From Pseudomonas sp. JM0905a (GTDB lineage Bacteria; Pseudomonadota; Gammaproteobacteria; Pseudomonadales; Pseudomonadaceae), in contig NZ_JACXBU010000013.1 in assembly GCF_014700075.1 (NCBI RefSeq), positions 1-64,000 on the forward strand: a DNA stretch of 64,000 bases, in the 5' to 3' direction. Numbering within the stretch: the first letter of the stretch is position 1; each line of letters opens with the position of its first letter. Shown piece after piece: positions 1 through 8,721 of the stretch. The notes under the pieces were generated by a model. It was not told where the DNA came from. It ran no database searches and was given only the letters and a program-made list of their open reading frames with translations. A program made the translations under genes and the position numbers.

Positions 1-99
1 GAAGGCGTGGAAAACCTCCAGGCCACCCTGCGCGCCTGCGCCGACCTGGACCAGCAGGCCGCACGGCTGCAGCAGCTGGTGGGGAGTTTCCGGATCTGA
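1..99 (+). CDS. C-terminus of a methyl-accepting chemotaxis protein (partial)
   Basis: An open frame runs from base 1 to a TGA at 97-99 and encodes about 32 residues ending LQQLVGSFRI. Heptad-like leucines and the terminal 'SFRI' fit the C-terminal tip of Pseudomonas chemoreceptors, whose cytoplasmic coiled coil signals to CheA/CheW. The upstream part, including the sensor and the signalling hairpin, lies outside the window. The assignment rests only on the tail, so it is probable rather than certain. Confidence 0.55.
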   Translation, partial: EGVENLQATLRACADLDQQAARLQQLVGSFRI

Positions 100-117
100 C
101 GGTGGGTGGTTGCTTGT

Positions 118-140
118 ATGGGAGCGAGTTCATTCGCTCC
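118..140. repeat. REP-like palindrome (GGAGCGA..TCGCTCC)
   Basis: GGAGCGAGTTCATTCGCTCC is an imperfect palindrome. It belongs to the 'GTGGGGGCGAATTCATTCGC' family that recurs in the window at 250, 3310, 5805, 16305, 18944, 22069, 38468 and 63120. Confidence 0.6.
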
Positions 141-175
141 GACAGCGGAATCGAGTCGTTCGGCATGACACCGAT

Positions 176-201
176 GGTGGATAAAAAGAGCGTTATCCAC
201 C
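176..201. repeat. Hairpin GGTGGATAA..TTATCCACC
   Basis: A 9-bp inverted repeat, GGTGGATAA / TTATCCACC, with an 8-base loop, followed by CTACG. A related hairpin (GGTGGAAAT / ATTTCCACC) occurs at 19079-19104. It is an intergenic repeat type distinct from the GCGAATTCATTCGC family. Confidence 0.55.
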
Positions 202-249
202 CTACGAAAAAGACAGGGCATGGATGGCGCGGAATGCGCCGGTTCCTTG

Positions 250-290
250 CAGGGGCGGATTCATTCGCCAAGCAGGCCGCAGGCCTGCCC
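250..290. repeat. REP-like repeat
   Basis: GCAGGGGCGGATTCATTCGCC is followed by the small hairpin CAGGCCGCAGGCCTG. The same two-part arrangement is seen at 38468-38566, which identifies it as a copy of the dispersed family. Confidence 0.6.
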
Positions 291-311
291 AATCACAACC
301 CAGCAAAACCA

Positions 312-337
312 AAGAAGGCGCCCAAGGGCGCCTTCTT
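312..337 (-). terminator. Intrinsic terminator of the I78-type lipoprotein gene
   Basis: Perfect 12-bp stem AAGAAGGCGCCC / GGGCGCCTTCTT with a 2-base loop. On the minus strand it is followed by a T-rich tract and sits 18 bp after the stop of the leftward gene at 355-681. Confidence 0.75.
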
Positions 338-354
338 CATTCATCAATCCAGCC

Positions 355-681
355 TCAGCCGCAGCTGAACTGCTTCACCACACCAAGCTCATCGACATCG
401 ATGTTCAGGCGACGGGAGTTGTAGTCCATGGTGATCGGCTGGTGGGGGCGCAGCACACGGGCCATTTCGGCGCCGGATTGGCGCTTGGCCTGCTCGACCA
501 GCGCGGTATCCGCATTCTTGCCCACCAGGGCGGCCACTGCGGCGCTATTGCAGGTGCCGGAGAGCGACGCCTCGGAGGCCGGTGCGGCAGCGGCGGGAGT
601 CTCGGGCGTGTCAGTCGAGCTGCAACCAGCCAGGAGCAGGCCAGCCAGGGCGAGACTGAGGGAAATCGGCTTGAAATACAT
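355..681 (-). CDS. I78-family peptidase-inhibitor-like lipoprotein
   Basis: This 108-residue protein has a lipoprotein signal peptide ending in LLLAGCSS (Cys at about residue 20), then an Ala/Pro/Glu linker of about 20 residues. The compact C-terminal domain contains TGC near the start and ends RRLNIDVDELGVVKQFSCG. The 'RLNI..D..G.....CG' ending is characteristic of inhibitor family I78 (elastase/subtilisin-type inhibitors), so an envelope-anchored inhibitor of serine proteases is the likely role. I chose the start at 681 because it begins the signal peptide. The gene is monocistronic with its own terminator at 312-337. The signal peptide is clear; the inhibitor function is inferred from the family. 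Confidence 0.72.
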   Translation of the reverse strand: MYFKPISLSLALAGLLLAGCSSTDTPETPAAAAPASEASLSGTCNSAAVAALVGKNADTALVEQAKRQSGAEMARVLRPHQPITMDYNSRRLNIDVDELGVVKQFSCG

Positions 682-852
682 ATTGGGTCCTCTACTAAAC
701 GAACATCCTGGCGTGCGCCTGCAATGGCGTCGTGCATCGCGGCGGGGCTCCTGCCCGCGAGCGCACAGCTGGTGCATTCTATCCTCTGCCTTTGACTCCG
801 GTCAGTCAGCTGCGGCCTAATGCCCCGCTCCTGAAACCTGCCGAAACACTCC

Positions 853-1734
853 ATGCCCCGCACCCCGAGCATACGCCCCAGCACCCTCCACCTGCCTCAG
901 GGCGACTGGAGCACGGTGCTCGACTGCCTCTGCGACCGCTTCCCCGCCATCCCCCGCGAAACCTGGCTGGAGCGCATGGAGACCGGCAAGGTGACCGACG
1001 GCGAAGGGAATCCGCTCGGCCCGGCATACCCCTATCAGGTGGCGATGCGGGTGCATTACTTCCGCGAGGTGAAGGGCGAAAAGGCCATTCCCTTCGAGGA
1101 AACCGTGCTGCACGTCGATGAGCATCTGGTGGTGGCCGACAAGCCGCATTTCCTGCCGGTGATGCCGGCTGGCGAGTACGTCGAGGAAACCCTGCAGGCG
1201 CGCCTCACCCGGCGCCTGGGCAATCCGCACCTGGTGCCATTGCATCGCATCGATCGCCACACCGCCGGCCTGGTGCTGTTCTCCGCCAACCCGGCCAGCC
1301 GCAACATCTACCATGCGCTGTTCCGCGACCGGGAGATCCACAAGCGCTACGAGGCCATCGCCCCTGCCCTACCCCATCTGGCGTTTCCACTGCTGCGGGA
1401 AACCCGCCTCGGCAAAGGCGAGCCGTTCTTCCGCATGCAGGAAATCGAGGGCGAGCCCAATACCCGAACTCGCCTGAACGTGCTGGAAAAAAACGGCGAC
1501 CTCTGGCGCTACGACCTTGAACCCATCACCGGCAAGCAACACCAGCTGCGGGTGCACCTGGCGGCCCTCGGCGCGGCCATCTGCAACGACGGGTTCTACC
1601 CGGAACTGACCGACAAGGGCGGCCCGGACGACTACCGCCGCCCCCTGAAGCTGCTGGCCCGCAGCCTCGAATTCGATGACCCCATCAGCGGCGAATCGCG
1701 CCGCTTCGACAGCCGTCTACATCTGGACTGGTAA
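853..1734 (+). CDS. RluA-family pseudouridine synthase
   Basis: This 293-residue protein isomerises uridine to pseudouridine in RNA. The catalytic loop HRIDRHTAGL near residue 135 contains the invariant RluA-family Asp, and the later motif GKQHQLRVH with 'ITGK' is the conserved substrate-binding segment. The N-terminal 90 residues look like a degenerate S4-like or linker region rather than a full S4 domain, as in short stand-alone RluA-type enzymes. Whether the target is rRNA or tRNA cannot be told from sequence. It is transcribed alone, with short intergenic gaps on both sides and no obvious operon partner. Confidence 0.88.
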   Translation: MPRTPSIRPSTLHLPQGDWSTVLDCLCDRFPAIPRETWLERMETGKVTDGEGNPLGPAYPYQVAMRVHYFREVKGEKAIPFEETVLHVDEHLVVADKPHFLPVMPAGEYVEETLQARLTRRLGNPHLVPLHRIDRHTAGLVLFSANPASRNIYHALFRDREIHKRYEAIAPALPHLAFPLLRETRLGKGEPFFRMQEIEGEPNTRTRLNVLEKNGDLWRYDLEPITGKQHQLRVHLAALGAAICNDGFYPELTDKGGPDDYRRPLKLLARSLEFDDPISGESRRFDSRLHLDW

Positions 1735-1755
1735 CCCCACAAACCGCCGCGCCCC

Positions 1756-1783
1756 TTGACGGATAATATGACAGAGATAATAT
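1756..1783 (+). promoter_or_regulatory. Candidate sigma-70 promoter for the lpd gene
   Basis: TTGACG, a 16-bp spacer, then TAATAT, lying in an AT-rich patch about 100 bp before the dihydrolipoyl dehydrogenase start. A weaker overlapping GATAAT is also present. This is inferred from the match alone. Confidence 0.45.
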
Positions 1784-1883
1784 TACGACCGTAATTCAAT
1801 CAGGATGCTGCTTGGCTGGAAGGCTCGCGGTTGTCCACTAGGCTTCTGCATTCCCCTTACGACTTTTGCATCGAGGTGAACTC

Positions 1884-3284
1884 ATGAGCGCATACGACGT
1901 GGTAGTGATCGGCGGTGGGCCGGGCGGCTACAACGCGGCGATCAAGGCTGGCCAGCTGGGCATGAAGGTGGCCTGCGTCGAAGGCCGGGAAACCCTGGGC
2001 GGCACCTGCCTGAACGTCGGCTGCATGCCCTCCAAGGCCCTGCTGCATGCCTCCGAACTCTATGAAGCGGCGTCCGGCAAGGAGTTCGCCACCCTGGGCA
2101 TCCAGGTCAAGCCCAAGCTCGACCTGGCGCAAATGATGGCGCAGAAGGCCGAGAGCGTGACCGCCCTGACCAAGGGCATCGAGTTCCTCTTCCGCAAGAA
2201 CAAGGTGGAATGGGTCAAGGGCTGGGGCCGCATCGACGGCGCCGGCAAGGTGGTGGTGACGGCCGCCGACGGTCAGCGGCACATCCTGGAAACCCGCCAC
2301 ATTGTCATCGCCACCGGCTCCGAACCCACGCCGCTGCCGGGGGTGACCATCGACAACAAACGCATCCTCGACTCCACCGGCGCCCTGTCCCTGCCGGAGG
2401 TGCCCAAGCATCTGGTGGTGATCGGCGCCGGCGTGATCGGCCTGGAGCTGGGCTCGGTCTGGCGCCGCCTCGGGGCCCAGGTGACGGTAGTGGAATACCT
2501 CGGCCGCATCTGCCCCGGCCTGGACGATGAAACCGCCAAGACCCTGCAACGCGCCCTCACCAAGCAGGGCATGACCTTCAAGCTCGGCTCCAAGGTCACC
2601 AGCGCCAAGTCCGGCAAGGCCGGTGTGGAACTGTCCATCGAACCCGCTGCCGGCGGCCTGGCTGAAACCCTCAAGGCCGACTACGTGCTGGTAGCCATCG
2701 GCCGCCGCCCCTACACCGAAGGCCTCGGCCTGGAAACTGTCGGCCTGACCACCGACACCCGCGGCATGCTCGCCAACGAACGCCACCAGACGCCGGCTCC
2801 CAATGTCTGGGTCATCGGCGACGTCACCTCCGGCCCGATGCTCGCTCACAAGGCCGAAGACGAAGCCATCGTCTGCATCGAGCGCATCGCTGGCCAGGCG
2901 GCCGAGGTGAACTACAACGTCATCCCCAACGTGATCTACACCCGCCCGGAAGTGGCCAGCGTGGGCAAGAGCGAAGAACAGCTGAAGGCCGAAGGGCGCC
3001 CCTACCGCGTCGGCAAATTCCCGTTCACCGCCAACAGCCGGGCCAAGATCAACCACGAAACCGAAGGCTTCGTGAAGGTCTTGGCGGACGAACGCACGGA
3101 CGAAGTGCTGGGCGTACACATGGTCGGCCCGAACGTCAGCGAGATGATCGGCGAGTACTGCGTGGCCATGGAATTCTCCGCCTCGGCCGAGGACATCGCC
3201 CTCATCTGCCACCCCCACCCGACCCGCTCCGAAGCCCTGCGCCAGGCCGCGATGGATGTGCACGGAACAGCGATGCAGGCCTGA
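1884..3284 (+). CDS. lpd: Dihydrolipoyl dehydrogenase
   Basis: This 466-residue FAD-dependent pyridine nucleotide disulfide oxidoreductase is the E3 component that reoxidises dihydrolipoamide with NAD+. It has the N-terminal FAD motif VVIGGGPGGYNAA, the redox-active disulfide motif GGTCLNVGCMPSK at about residues 39-51, the NAD motif VIGAGVIGLELGSVW, and the C-terminal catalytic HPHPTRSEA. I chose the ATG at 1884, preceded by GAGGTGA, over an in-frame codon 18 bases upstream. No E1 or E2 gene is adjacent, so it is a stand-alone copy like P. aeruginosa lpd3; which copy it corresponds to is inference. A strong palindrome follows at 3310. Confidence 0.92.
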   Translation: MSAYDVVVIGGGPGGYNAAIKAGQLGMKVACVEGRETLGGTCLNVGCMPSKALLHASELYEAASGKEFATLGIQVKPKLDLAQMMAQKAESVTALTKGIEFLFRKNKVEWVKGWGRIDGAGKVVVTAADGQRHILETRHIVIATGSEPTPLPGVTIDNKRILDSTGALSLPEVPKHLVVIGAGVIGLELGSVWRRLGAQVTVVEYLGRICPGLDDETAKTLQRALTKQGMTFKLGSKVTSAKSGKAGVELSIEPAAGGLAETLKADYVLVAIGRRPYTEGLGLETVGLTTDTRGMLANERHQTPAPNVWVIGDVTSGPMLAHKAEDEAIVCIERIAGQAAEVNYNVIPNVIYTRPEVASVGKSEEQLKAEGRPYRVGKFPFTANSRAKINHETEGFVKVLADERTDEVLGVHMVGPNVSEMIGEYCVAMEFSASAEDIALICHPHPTRSEALRQAAMDVHGTAMQA

Positions 3285-3309
3285 TCCCGGGGGATGCCTG
3301 AACCTGTGG

Positions 3310-3339
3310 GAGCGACTTCATTCGCGAATGAAGTCGCTC
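3310..3339. repeat. 30-bp perfect palindrome (REP family), possible lpd terminator
   Basis: GAGCGACTTCATTCG followed by its exact reverse complement CGAATGAAGTCGCTC, with no loop bases. It lies 25 bp after the lpd stop. This is the most symmetrical copy of the GCGA-TTCATTCGC family here and could act as a transcript end. Confidence 0.65.
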
Positions 3340-3341
3340 GT

Positions 3342-3977
3342 ATGGCCTAGGGTGAAATCTGTCGGGGCGGAGGGACCGAATTTGCTTCTGCTAGCCAGAC
3401 GGTGGGAGGCATCTCTTGCCCCTCACCTCACTGCAAGCGCCGATAAGGAATTCATCGGCTCGAGTGACAGCCCGAGACCGATCCTATCTGCAAGCCTGCG
3501 CCGTCGTGAGCTCCCGACAGGTCGTTTCATCTTGGCCCCGGAAGCTCAGTGCGGTAGAGGCCCTGCCGGCCTGAGACCGGTCATTTTGGCTCGTTACTTC
3601 GCCTCGGGATGCCGTAGATGACGCCAGGCGGCTCAGGTGGCGGTCTGGTCTGCAACGAGCTACCGTGCTTTAGCCTCACCTGACCTCAAGTCCAAGGCTG
3701 CCTGTAGCTTTGGGGTTAGCAACTCGCTGTTTTCACACAGCCAGGGCCAGAAGCGGACATCTTCCATTGCAGCTCTTGGTTGATAGCTACCCTTTCTTCC
3801 CTAACTGCAGCTGTACTTGAGCCTTCGGTGTCCACCCTTCTAGTCCAGCAGCTACATTCCTATGGTTCGAACCTCATCAGCCAGACGCATGTGCCTCGTC
3901 CAAACGGTTGTGGCGATTGCGATCGAGTTGGGGGGCAGCACCTTTCACGGACACGCACGAATACTCACGGAGATGGC
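3342..3977. other. Intergenic stretch without a recognisable gene
   Basis: About 630 bp with no supported coding sequence on either strand. An open frame continues upstream of the diguanylate cyclase start, but it has no signal-peptide or domain sense. No clear terminator or strong promoter was seen. Confidence 0.5.
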
Positions 3978-5546
3978 ATGAAACGCACTCGGCCACTGCC
4001 TCTGGACCTGCGCGGGTTGATCCTCTTCTTTGTCGTTCTATCGGTGCTCGCTACTCTGTGTAACAGCCTGATAGTGGCCTACCGCGTTCAGCGCGATGCG
4101 CTGATTCATTCCGCGCTGGAGGCCAATAGCGCGTATGCGGCGAAAGTGGCGTCCAGCATGGGAGTATTCCTCGACTCCACCCAGAGCCGCCTGAAATACA
4201 GCGCGGAAATTCTCGCGGCTCATTGGGATGATCCGTTAGTCCTCATGGCAGAGAGCAGTCGCCTGCGGACCCAGGATTCGGATTTCAATTCAATCGCGAT
4301 CCTCGACGCTTCTGGCAAGGTGCTTCAGGCCAGTCCCCCAGCGCTACGAGTCGATGGTCTTAAGCTGGCTTCAGAAGCTGCGCAGCAGGCACTCAAACAG
4401 CGCCGGCCATTGATCAGTCCGGCCTACGTCTCTGTTGCGGGCCACCTGGTGGTGTTCATTTCGCAGCCCATCATTAACTCTTCCGGGCAGTTCCTGGGCG
4501 TAGTCGGTGGGGCCGTGTATCTCCAAGAAAAGGGAGCACTGCACACGGTCATCAGCAATCACTTCCACCATGAAGGCACCCAGGTGTTCGTTGTCGACGT
4601 CCATCACCGCATTTTGTACCACCCGAACCCGAAGCGTATCGGTGAAGTCCTCAAGTCCAATCTCTTGGTGGAATCGGCCTTACGCGGCGGGAGCGGCGCC
4701 ATGGCGATATCCAACTCTCAGGGCATTCCAATGCTGGCAGGCTATGCCCAAGTTCCTGACGCCCAGTGGGCGTTGGTGGCGCAGCAGCCGAGAGACCTGG
4801 CTCTGGCTCCCTTGGGGCCACTCATGCTTGAAATGATCGTCGGCGTGATTCCGGCCGGTATCGCAGGATTCGGCTTGATCCTGGCAGGTACAGTGCTGAT
4901 CGCCCGGCCGCTTCGTCAGCTCTCTGCCGCAGCCAACCAGTTGGCGGCGCCAGATACCACGGCCCAGCTGCTGCGGGTGCACGCCTGGTATCGAGATGTG
5001 TCTGCCATCCGGCAGGCGATGCTCACAGGGGTTCAACTGCTGCAACAGAGGCTTGGTCGGCTCAGCCACGAAGCCCAAAGTGATCCTCTGACCGGCCTGG
5101 CAAACAGAAGAGCGATGACAACCCTACTCGACATGCTGGCTCAAACCGAACAGTCCTATTCCGTACTCGCCTTGGATATCGACCATTTCAAACGTGTTAA
5201 CGACACCTATGGCCACGATGTGGGTGATCTTGCACTCAAGCACGTCGCCGAGATTCTCAAGAAAAACTCCAGGGCTAGTGACCTGGCCTGCCGGACAGGG
5301 GGCGAAGAGTTCACTTTAGTAATGCCGGACACCCCGATAGAGGTCGCTAGGAGCATTGCGGAGCGCATCAGAGAAAATGTGGCCGCCAGCGAGGCACCCC
5401 AGGCCGGGAAGCTTACGATTTCAATTGGCGTAGCGCTTAGGAATGACACCACGTCCACCCCCGACGCACTCTTGAAACTGGCTGATGAACGACTCTATCG
5501 AGCCAAACAGAACGGCCGCAATCAAGTGATTGCACACAATGTCTGA
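3978..5546 (+). CDS. Membrane diguanylate cyclase (Cache-like sensor plus GGDEF)
   Basis: This 522-residue protein makes cyclic di-GMP from two GTP. A transmembrane segment lies at about residues 12-32, followed by a periplasmic double-Cache-like sensor of about 240 residues, a second transmembrane helix (MIVGVIPAGIAGFGLILAG), a short HAMP-like linker and a C-terminal GGDEF domain beginning at DPLTGLANRR. The active site reads GGEEF, a functional variant. An allosteric I-site RASD sits five residues before it, so product inhibition is expected. There is no EAL domain. I placed the start at the ATG before MKRTRPLPLDLRG because the longer frame adds only low-complexity sequence. The ligand is unknown, and no partner gene is adjacent. 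Confidence 0.88.
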   Translation: MKRTRPLPLDLRGLILFFVVLSVLATLCNSLIVAYRVQRDALIHSALEANSAYAAKVASSMGVFLDSTQSRLKYSAEILAAHWDDPLVLMAESSRLRTQDSDFNSIAILDASGKVLQASPPALRVDGLKLASEAAQQALKQRRPLISPAYVSVAGHLVVFISQPIINSSGQFLGVVGGAVYLQEKGALHTVISNHFHHEGTQVFVVDVHHRILYHPNPKRIGEVLKSNLLVESALRGGSGAMAISNSQGIPMLAGYAQVPDAQWALVAQQPRDLALAPLGPLMLEMIVGVIPAGIAGFGLILAGTVLIARPLRQLSAAANQLAAPDTTAQLLRVHAWYRDVSAIRQAMLTGVQLLQQRLGRLSHEAQSDPLTGLANRRAMTTLLDMLAQTEQSYSVLALDIDHFKRVNDTYGHDVGDLALKHVAEILKKNSRASDLACRTGGEEFTLVMPDTPIEVARSIAERIRENVAASEAPQAGKLTISIGVALRNDTTSTPDALLKLADERLYRAKQNGRNQVIAHNV

Positions 5547-5590
5547 CTCCAAATTCGGGACTATCACGACACGCGTCGATAGGCAGCTAC

Positions 5591-5790
5591 TTGGCCCAGG
5601 AAGTGGACGCCATCAGTGATGCCGGTGCCTACAAGGCGCTGTTTCGCTTCGCCCGGCCCGCGTCTGTCGAGATCAGCCGCTGGCTGAGCGAGGTACTGGT
5701 GCCGACGCTGCATGACTATCACCGGGTCCCGAGTGCCGAACCACGACGGGCCTTTATCAGCTGGGCCAACAAGCAGGTGGGGGGTGGTGC
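5591..5790 (+). pseudogene. Fragment of a BRO-N (phage antirepressor-like) gene
   Basis: The frame encodes ISDAGAYKALFRFARP followed by ISRWLSEVLVPTLHDY, which matches the second half of BRO-N domains (pattern 'se.G.Y.l.f..rkp....f..W....vlPtl'). There is no credible start, the first half of the domain is missing, and the frame runs into a REP-like repeat at 5805. It is most likely a decayed remnant of a prophage-type regulator. The match is by eye only. Confidence 0.5.
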
Positions 5791-5804
5791 GTTGGCAGCG
5801 GGAG

Positions 5805-5845
5805 TTGTAGGGCGGCTTTATTCGCGACTGAAGTCGCTCTCACAA
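5805..5845. repeat. REP-like repeat
   Basis: TTGTAGGGCGGCTTTATTCGCGACTGAAGTCGCTCTCACAA is a degenerate copy of the dispersed palindrome family, with outer arms TTGT/ACAA and inner GCGACT..AGTCGC. It separates the BRO-N remnant from the next gene. Confidence 0.6.
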
Positions 5846-5982
5846 CAGACTGGGCGGACGGGGCAACTCCGTCCCGCGCACAAGGCCGATCTCTTTAGCT
5901 CAGGCGGGCGCCGCTGTGAGATCGAGAAAGGCGATCCGCACCGAAGCAACGCATCGCCCCCTCAACCCTTTGCCCTCCTTTC

Positions 5983-6477
5983 CTAGAGCCCCGGCGTGGA
6001 GAAGCTGGCGCTGGCAGCGATCAACTGACCCTGGCCCACGTTGTAGGTCAATTGAAAAGTGGCCAGCACCGACTCCGTGGCCGCAGACTTCCTGGCGTTC
6101 GCTGGCGAGATGGGGAACGTCAGCTCCACCACGTCGGTCGGGATCAGTAAACGGAGCACCTGGTTCTCGCCATGAACCAGAAAGAGCGTCCCGCTCTGCT
6201 GGCCGACGCCGGTCGCCTCGATGAAGTCGATGAGCAGGAATACCCCCGGCGGCGCGCCCGGGTCGTCATCGACGAACGCGGTGGAGATGACACGCGCGAC
6301 CCCCTTGATGTCGATGTCCTCGGTTTTGCCTGCCAAGGTGCCGGCGATGGGGACTGTGCGCACATCCGTGCGACGTTCGAAGCTGCGCGAGGACGCAGCA
6401 CTACTGGACTCCAGGACTGCCACCAACCCGGCGAATGCCAACAGCGCTGGCGCAATTCTTCCGTGCAGGATGTTCAT
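5983..6477 (-). CDS. Secreted protein of unknown function next to multicopper oxidase
   Basis: This 164-residue protein has an N-terminal hydrophobic segment (PALLAFAGLVAVLESSSA) that looks like a Sec signal peptide. The mature part is rich in beta-forming residues and has no cysteine. I recognise no family. It starts 9 bp after the multicopper oxidase stop on the same strand, so the two are almost certainly cotranscribed. A role as a periplasmic partner of the oxidase is a guess from context only. Confidence 0.7.
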   Translation of the reverse strand: MNILHGRIAPALLAFAGLVAVLESSSAASSRSFERRTDVRTVPIAGTLAGKTEDIDIKGVARVISTAFVDDDPGAPPGVFLLIDFIEATGVGQQSGTLFLVHGENQVLRLLIPTDVVELTFPISPANARKSAATESVLATFQLTYNVGQGQLIAASASFSTPGL

Positions 6478-6486
6478 GTTGTGCTC

Positions 6487-8721
6487 CTATCGAAAGGCCG
6501 TCGGCAGGACCTCGGTCGGGTCCACGAAGCGCACTCCCTGAGGTGTCGGGATCGGCGTTGGCAGCGGACGCAGGAACGCGCCACCGGCGTCGTCGATTTC
6601 CCAACGCAGGAGCATGGCGTTGTCTTCGTGAGTGGTGTTGTGACAGTGCTCCATGAACATCCCGCCGAAATCCCGGAACTGCATGGTGAGGGTGACGCTG
6701 GTACCCGGGTGCAGGCGATAGACATCCTTGCGGCCGCGTTCCCAGGCCGGGACGTTGTCTGGCCGGCCGTTGCGAGCGAGGATCTGGCCCTCTTCGAAAT
6801 GGATATGAATCGGGTGGTCCCAGCCCGCACCGCCGTTCCTCAGCGTCCATATCTCGCGAGTGCCAAAGCGAGGGGCCGCCGAGATGCGGCCAAAGTCCGC
6901 GTCAAGCTTGCCGCCGCCATCGGTCCCGATGCCCCATGGACCGACGAACGACGAGATGGGGTCGCTGGAGGTCTGGGTGGCGCCACGACCGAATACGAAG
7001 GTGCGCTCGGCTGCCACCGGTATTTGCGACAGGTCGGGGTTAGGCACGAGAAACTCGGGAACCTGGCTGACATCGGGCCGAGCCGGATCGCGAGCGACGC
7101 GGAACTCCAGGAAGCGACCGACGCACGGGTCGGTGGACGCGCCCGACATCGCATCGCGCAGCGAGAGGTCCTGAATGGGCCTACGGCCGTTTTCGTGCTC
7201 GGCGAGATTGACCATCCAGACCTTGCTCCCAATGGAATATCGGGAGAAGTCGATGACGATGTCGTAGCGCTCGGCGATGCCCATTTCGTCGAGGGTCGTG
7301 AGCGTCACCGGAGTTGGCAGCAGGTTACCGTCATTGGCGATCTGGACCATCGGCGAGGCGTCGCTCAGGGCCAACTTGAAGAAACGTGCCACCGCCGCGT
7401 TGAGGATGCGGAAGCGGTACTTGCGGCGCTCCACTTCGAAGAACGGCTTGTAGACCAGGTTCACCGTCATCACATCGCCGAGGAACCCGTCGAAGTCGAA
7501 GATATCCATCGCCAGTTGGCCGTCCTGGTCCCAGGCCTTGTCCGCGAGCATCAGGTTCACGTCGTAATCGAGATTGCCGTACGAGTTGGCCGAGCCACTG
7601 GGCAGGCGCAGGTTCACGCCGTCGTCGATCTCCTCGTTACCGCGATCGAGGCTGCTGTAGATGTTGAACATCCCGGCGTTGCCCTTGTACACGTTCTGCG
7701 ACGTGAAGCTGAACATGTGGTCGTGGAACCAGTGGGTGCTCATGGTTTCGTGGAAGTCACCCTGCAGGTTTTCGATACCACCGGCATCGTTGGGCGAACC
7801 GCAACGCGGGTCATTGGCGCCCTGGTTGATGCTGAAGTAGCCGCCGTGGCAGATCGGATAGTGGTAGTCGTAGAACTCGCCGGGGAAGAAATAGGCTCCG
7901 GTGAATCCGTCGTTCTCCGCGCCGTGGTGGCCGTTGTGCTCGTGGGTGGTGATGGTGTGAATACCGAAGCCGCCATTCTGCGTCGGGTCCTCCGGCAGGC
8001 GGTTGTGGTGCCGCAACAGGATGTGTTCGTGGTATCGGCCGATCAGTAACTTGGGCGGCAGGGTGCCGTTGAAGGTCCATAACGCCAGCGGTCCCTGGTC
8101 CGGCAAGTCGGGGTGGAACGCCGGGCGGAATGGCCGGCTGGCGTCGATTCCAGAGTTCAGGCTCGATGGTACGCCGGGGTTGTAGACGGTGTTGGGCTTG
8201 GCACCTTCCTGGGTGACCTCGACCGTCACCTTGGGTGGAAAATCGTTCCAGTGCTGGTGGGCCCAGATCGGTCCCGGTGGCCGCCCCTCGACGGGGCCGG
8301 TGCCGCCCCCCAGCACGGCGGGTACCGGCTGCTGCGTGGTGTTGGCCTGTTCGGTCGGGTCAGGGCCAGGCGTTCCCGGAAACGCCGGAATGGGATTCAT
8401 CACGCCCGCGCCGAAGGTGAATGCCTTGCGGGGCAGTACATCGAAGCGTGGCATCGGTTGGGTGAAAGGTTGCACGCCGAACAGCGGGCTGGGTGACAAC
8501 CCCGTGGGGATGCCTAACGTCGTCGCATAGGCGCTGCTGGAGAAAGGAGTCAAGCCGTGTACGGGAACCAGCAAACCACTGGAAGTCGCCAGGCCCCATT
8601 TGATGAAGTCGCGTCGAGTGACTTCCCCTTTTGATAAGGCAGTTGCCAGTTCCGCGAAATTCCTACTCGCAATTTCCGCCTCGCGCAGGCGTGCCCTTGA
8701 CGCATCTTTTGGAAGGTACAT
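6487..8721 (-). CDS. Tat-exported multicopper oxidase
   Basis: This 744-residue laccase-like enzyme oxidises a substrate while reducing O2 to water. A twin-arginine signal is visible near residue 40 (TRRDFIKWGLATSSGLL), unusually preceded by a charged N-terminal extension. Copper motifs are present: HEHNGHHG near the middle, THWFHDHMF, and the C-terminal pairs HPIHIHF and HCHNTTHEDNAM, which supply the type 1 and trinuclear sites. Methionine follows at the type 1 axial position. I chose the start at 8721 because GAGGAG lies six bases upstream; the longer reading adds 17 residues. The substrate (metal, phenol or bilirubin) cannot be told. It is followed by a small secreted protein. Confidence 0.88.
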   Translation of the reverse strand: MYLPKDASRARLREAEIASRNFAELATALSKGEVTRRDFIKWGLATSSGLLVPVHGLTPFSSSAYATTLGIPTGLSPSPLFGVQPFTQPMPRFDVLPRKAFTFGAGVMNPIPAFPGTPGPDPTEQANTTQQPVPAVLGGGTGPVEGRPPGPIWAHQHWNDFPPKVTVEVTQEGAKPNTVYNPGVPSSLNSGIDASRPFRPAFHPDLPDQGPLALWTFNGTLPPKLLIGRYHEHILLRHHNRLPEDPTQNGGFGIHTITTHEHNGHHGAENDGFTGAYFFPGEFYDYHYPICHGGYFSINQGANDPRCGSPNDAGGIENLQGDFHETMSTHWFHDHMFSFTSQNVYKGNAGMFNIYSSLDRGNEEIDDGVNLRLPSGSANSYGNLDYDVNLMLADKAWDQDGQLAMDIFDFDGFLGDVMTVNLVYKPFFEVERRKYRFRILNAAVARFFKLALSDASPMVQIANDGNLLPTPVTLTTLDEMGIAERYDIVIDFSRYSIGSKVWMVNLAEHENGRRPIQDLSLRDAMSGASTDPCVGRFLEFRVARDPARPDVSQVPEFLVPNPDLSQIPVAAERTFVFGRGATQTSSDPISSFVGPWGIGTDGGGKLDADFGRISAAPRFGTREIWTLRNGGAGWDHPIHIHFEEGQILARNGRPDNVPAWERGRKDVYRLHPGTSVTLTMQFRDFGGMFMEHCHNTTHEDNAMLLRWEIDDAGGAFLRPLPTPIPTPQGVRFVDPTEVLPTAFR

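Noticed and set aside
6172-8049. A 625-codon open frame antisense to the multicopper oxidase
   Set aside because: It is a mirror frame of a real gene with copper motifs and a Tat signal on the minus strand; no ribosome site or recognisable domain.
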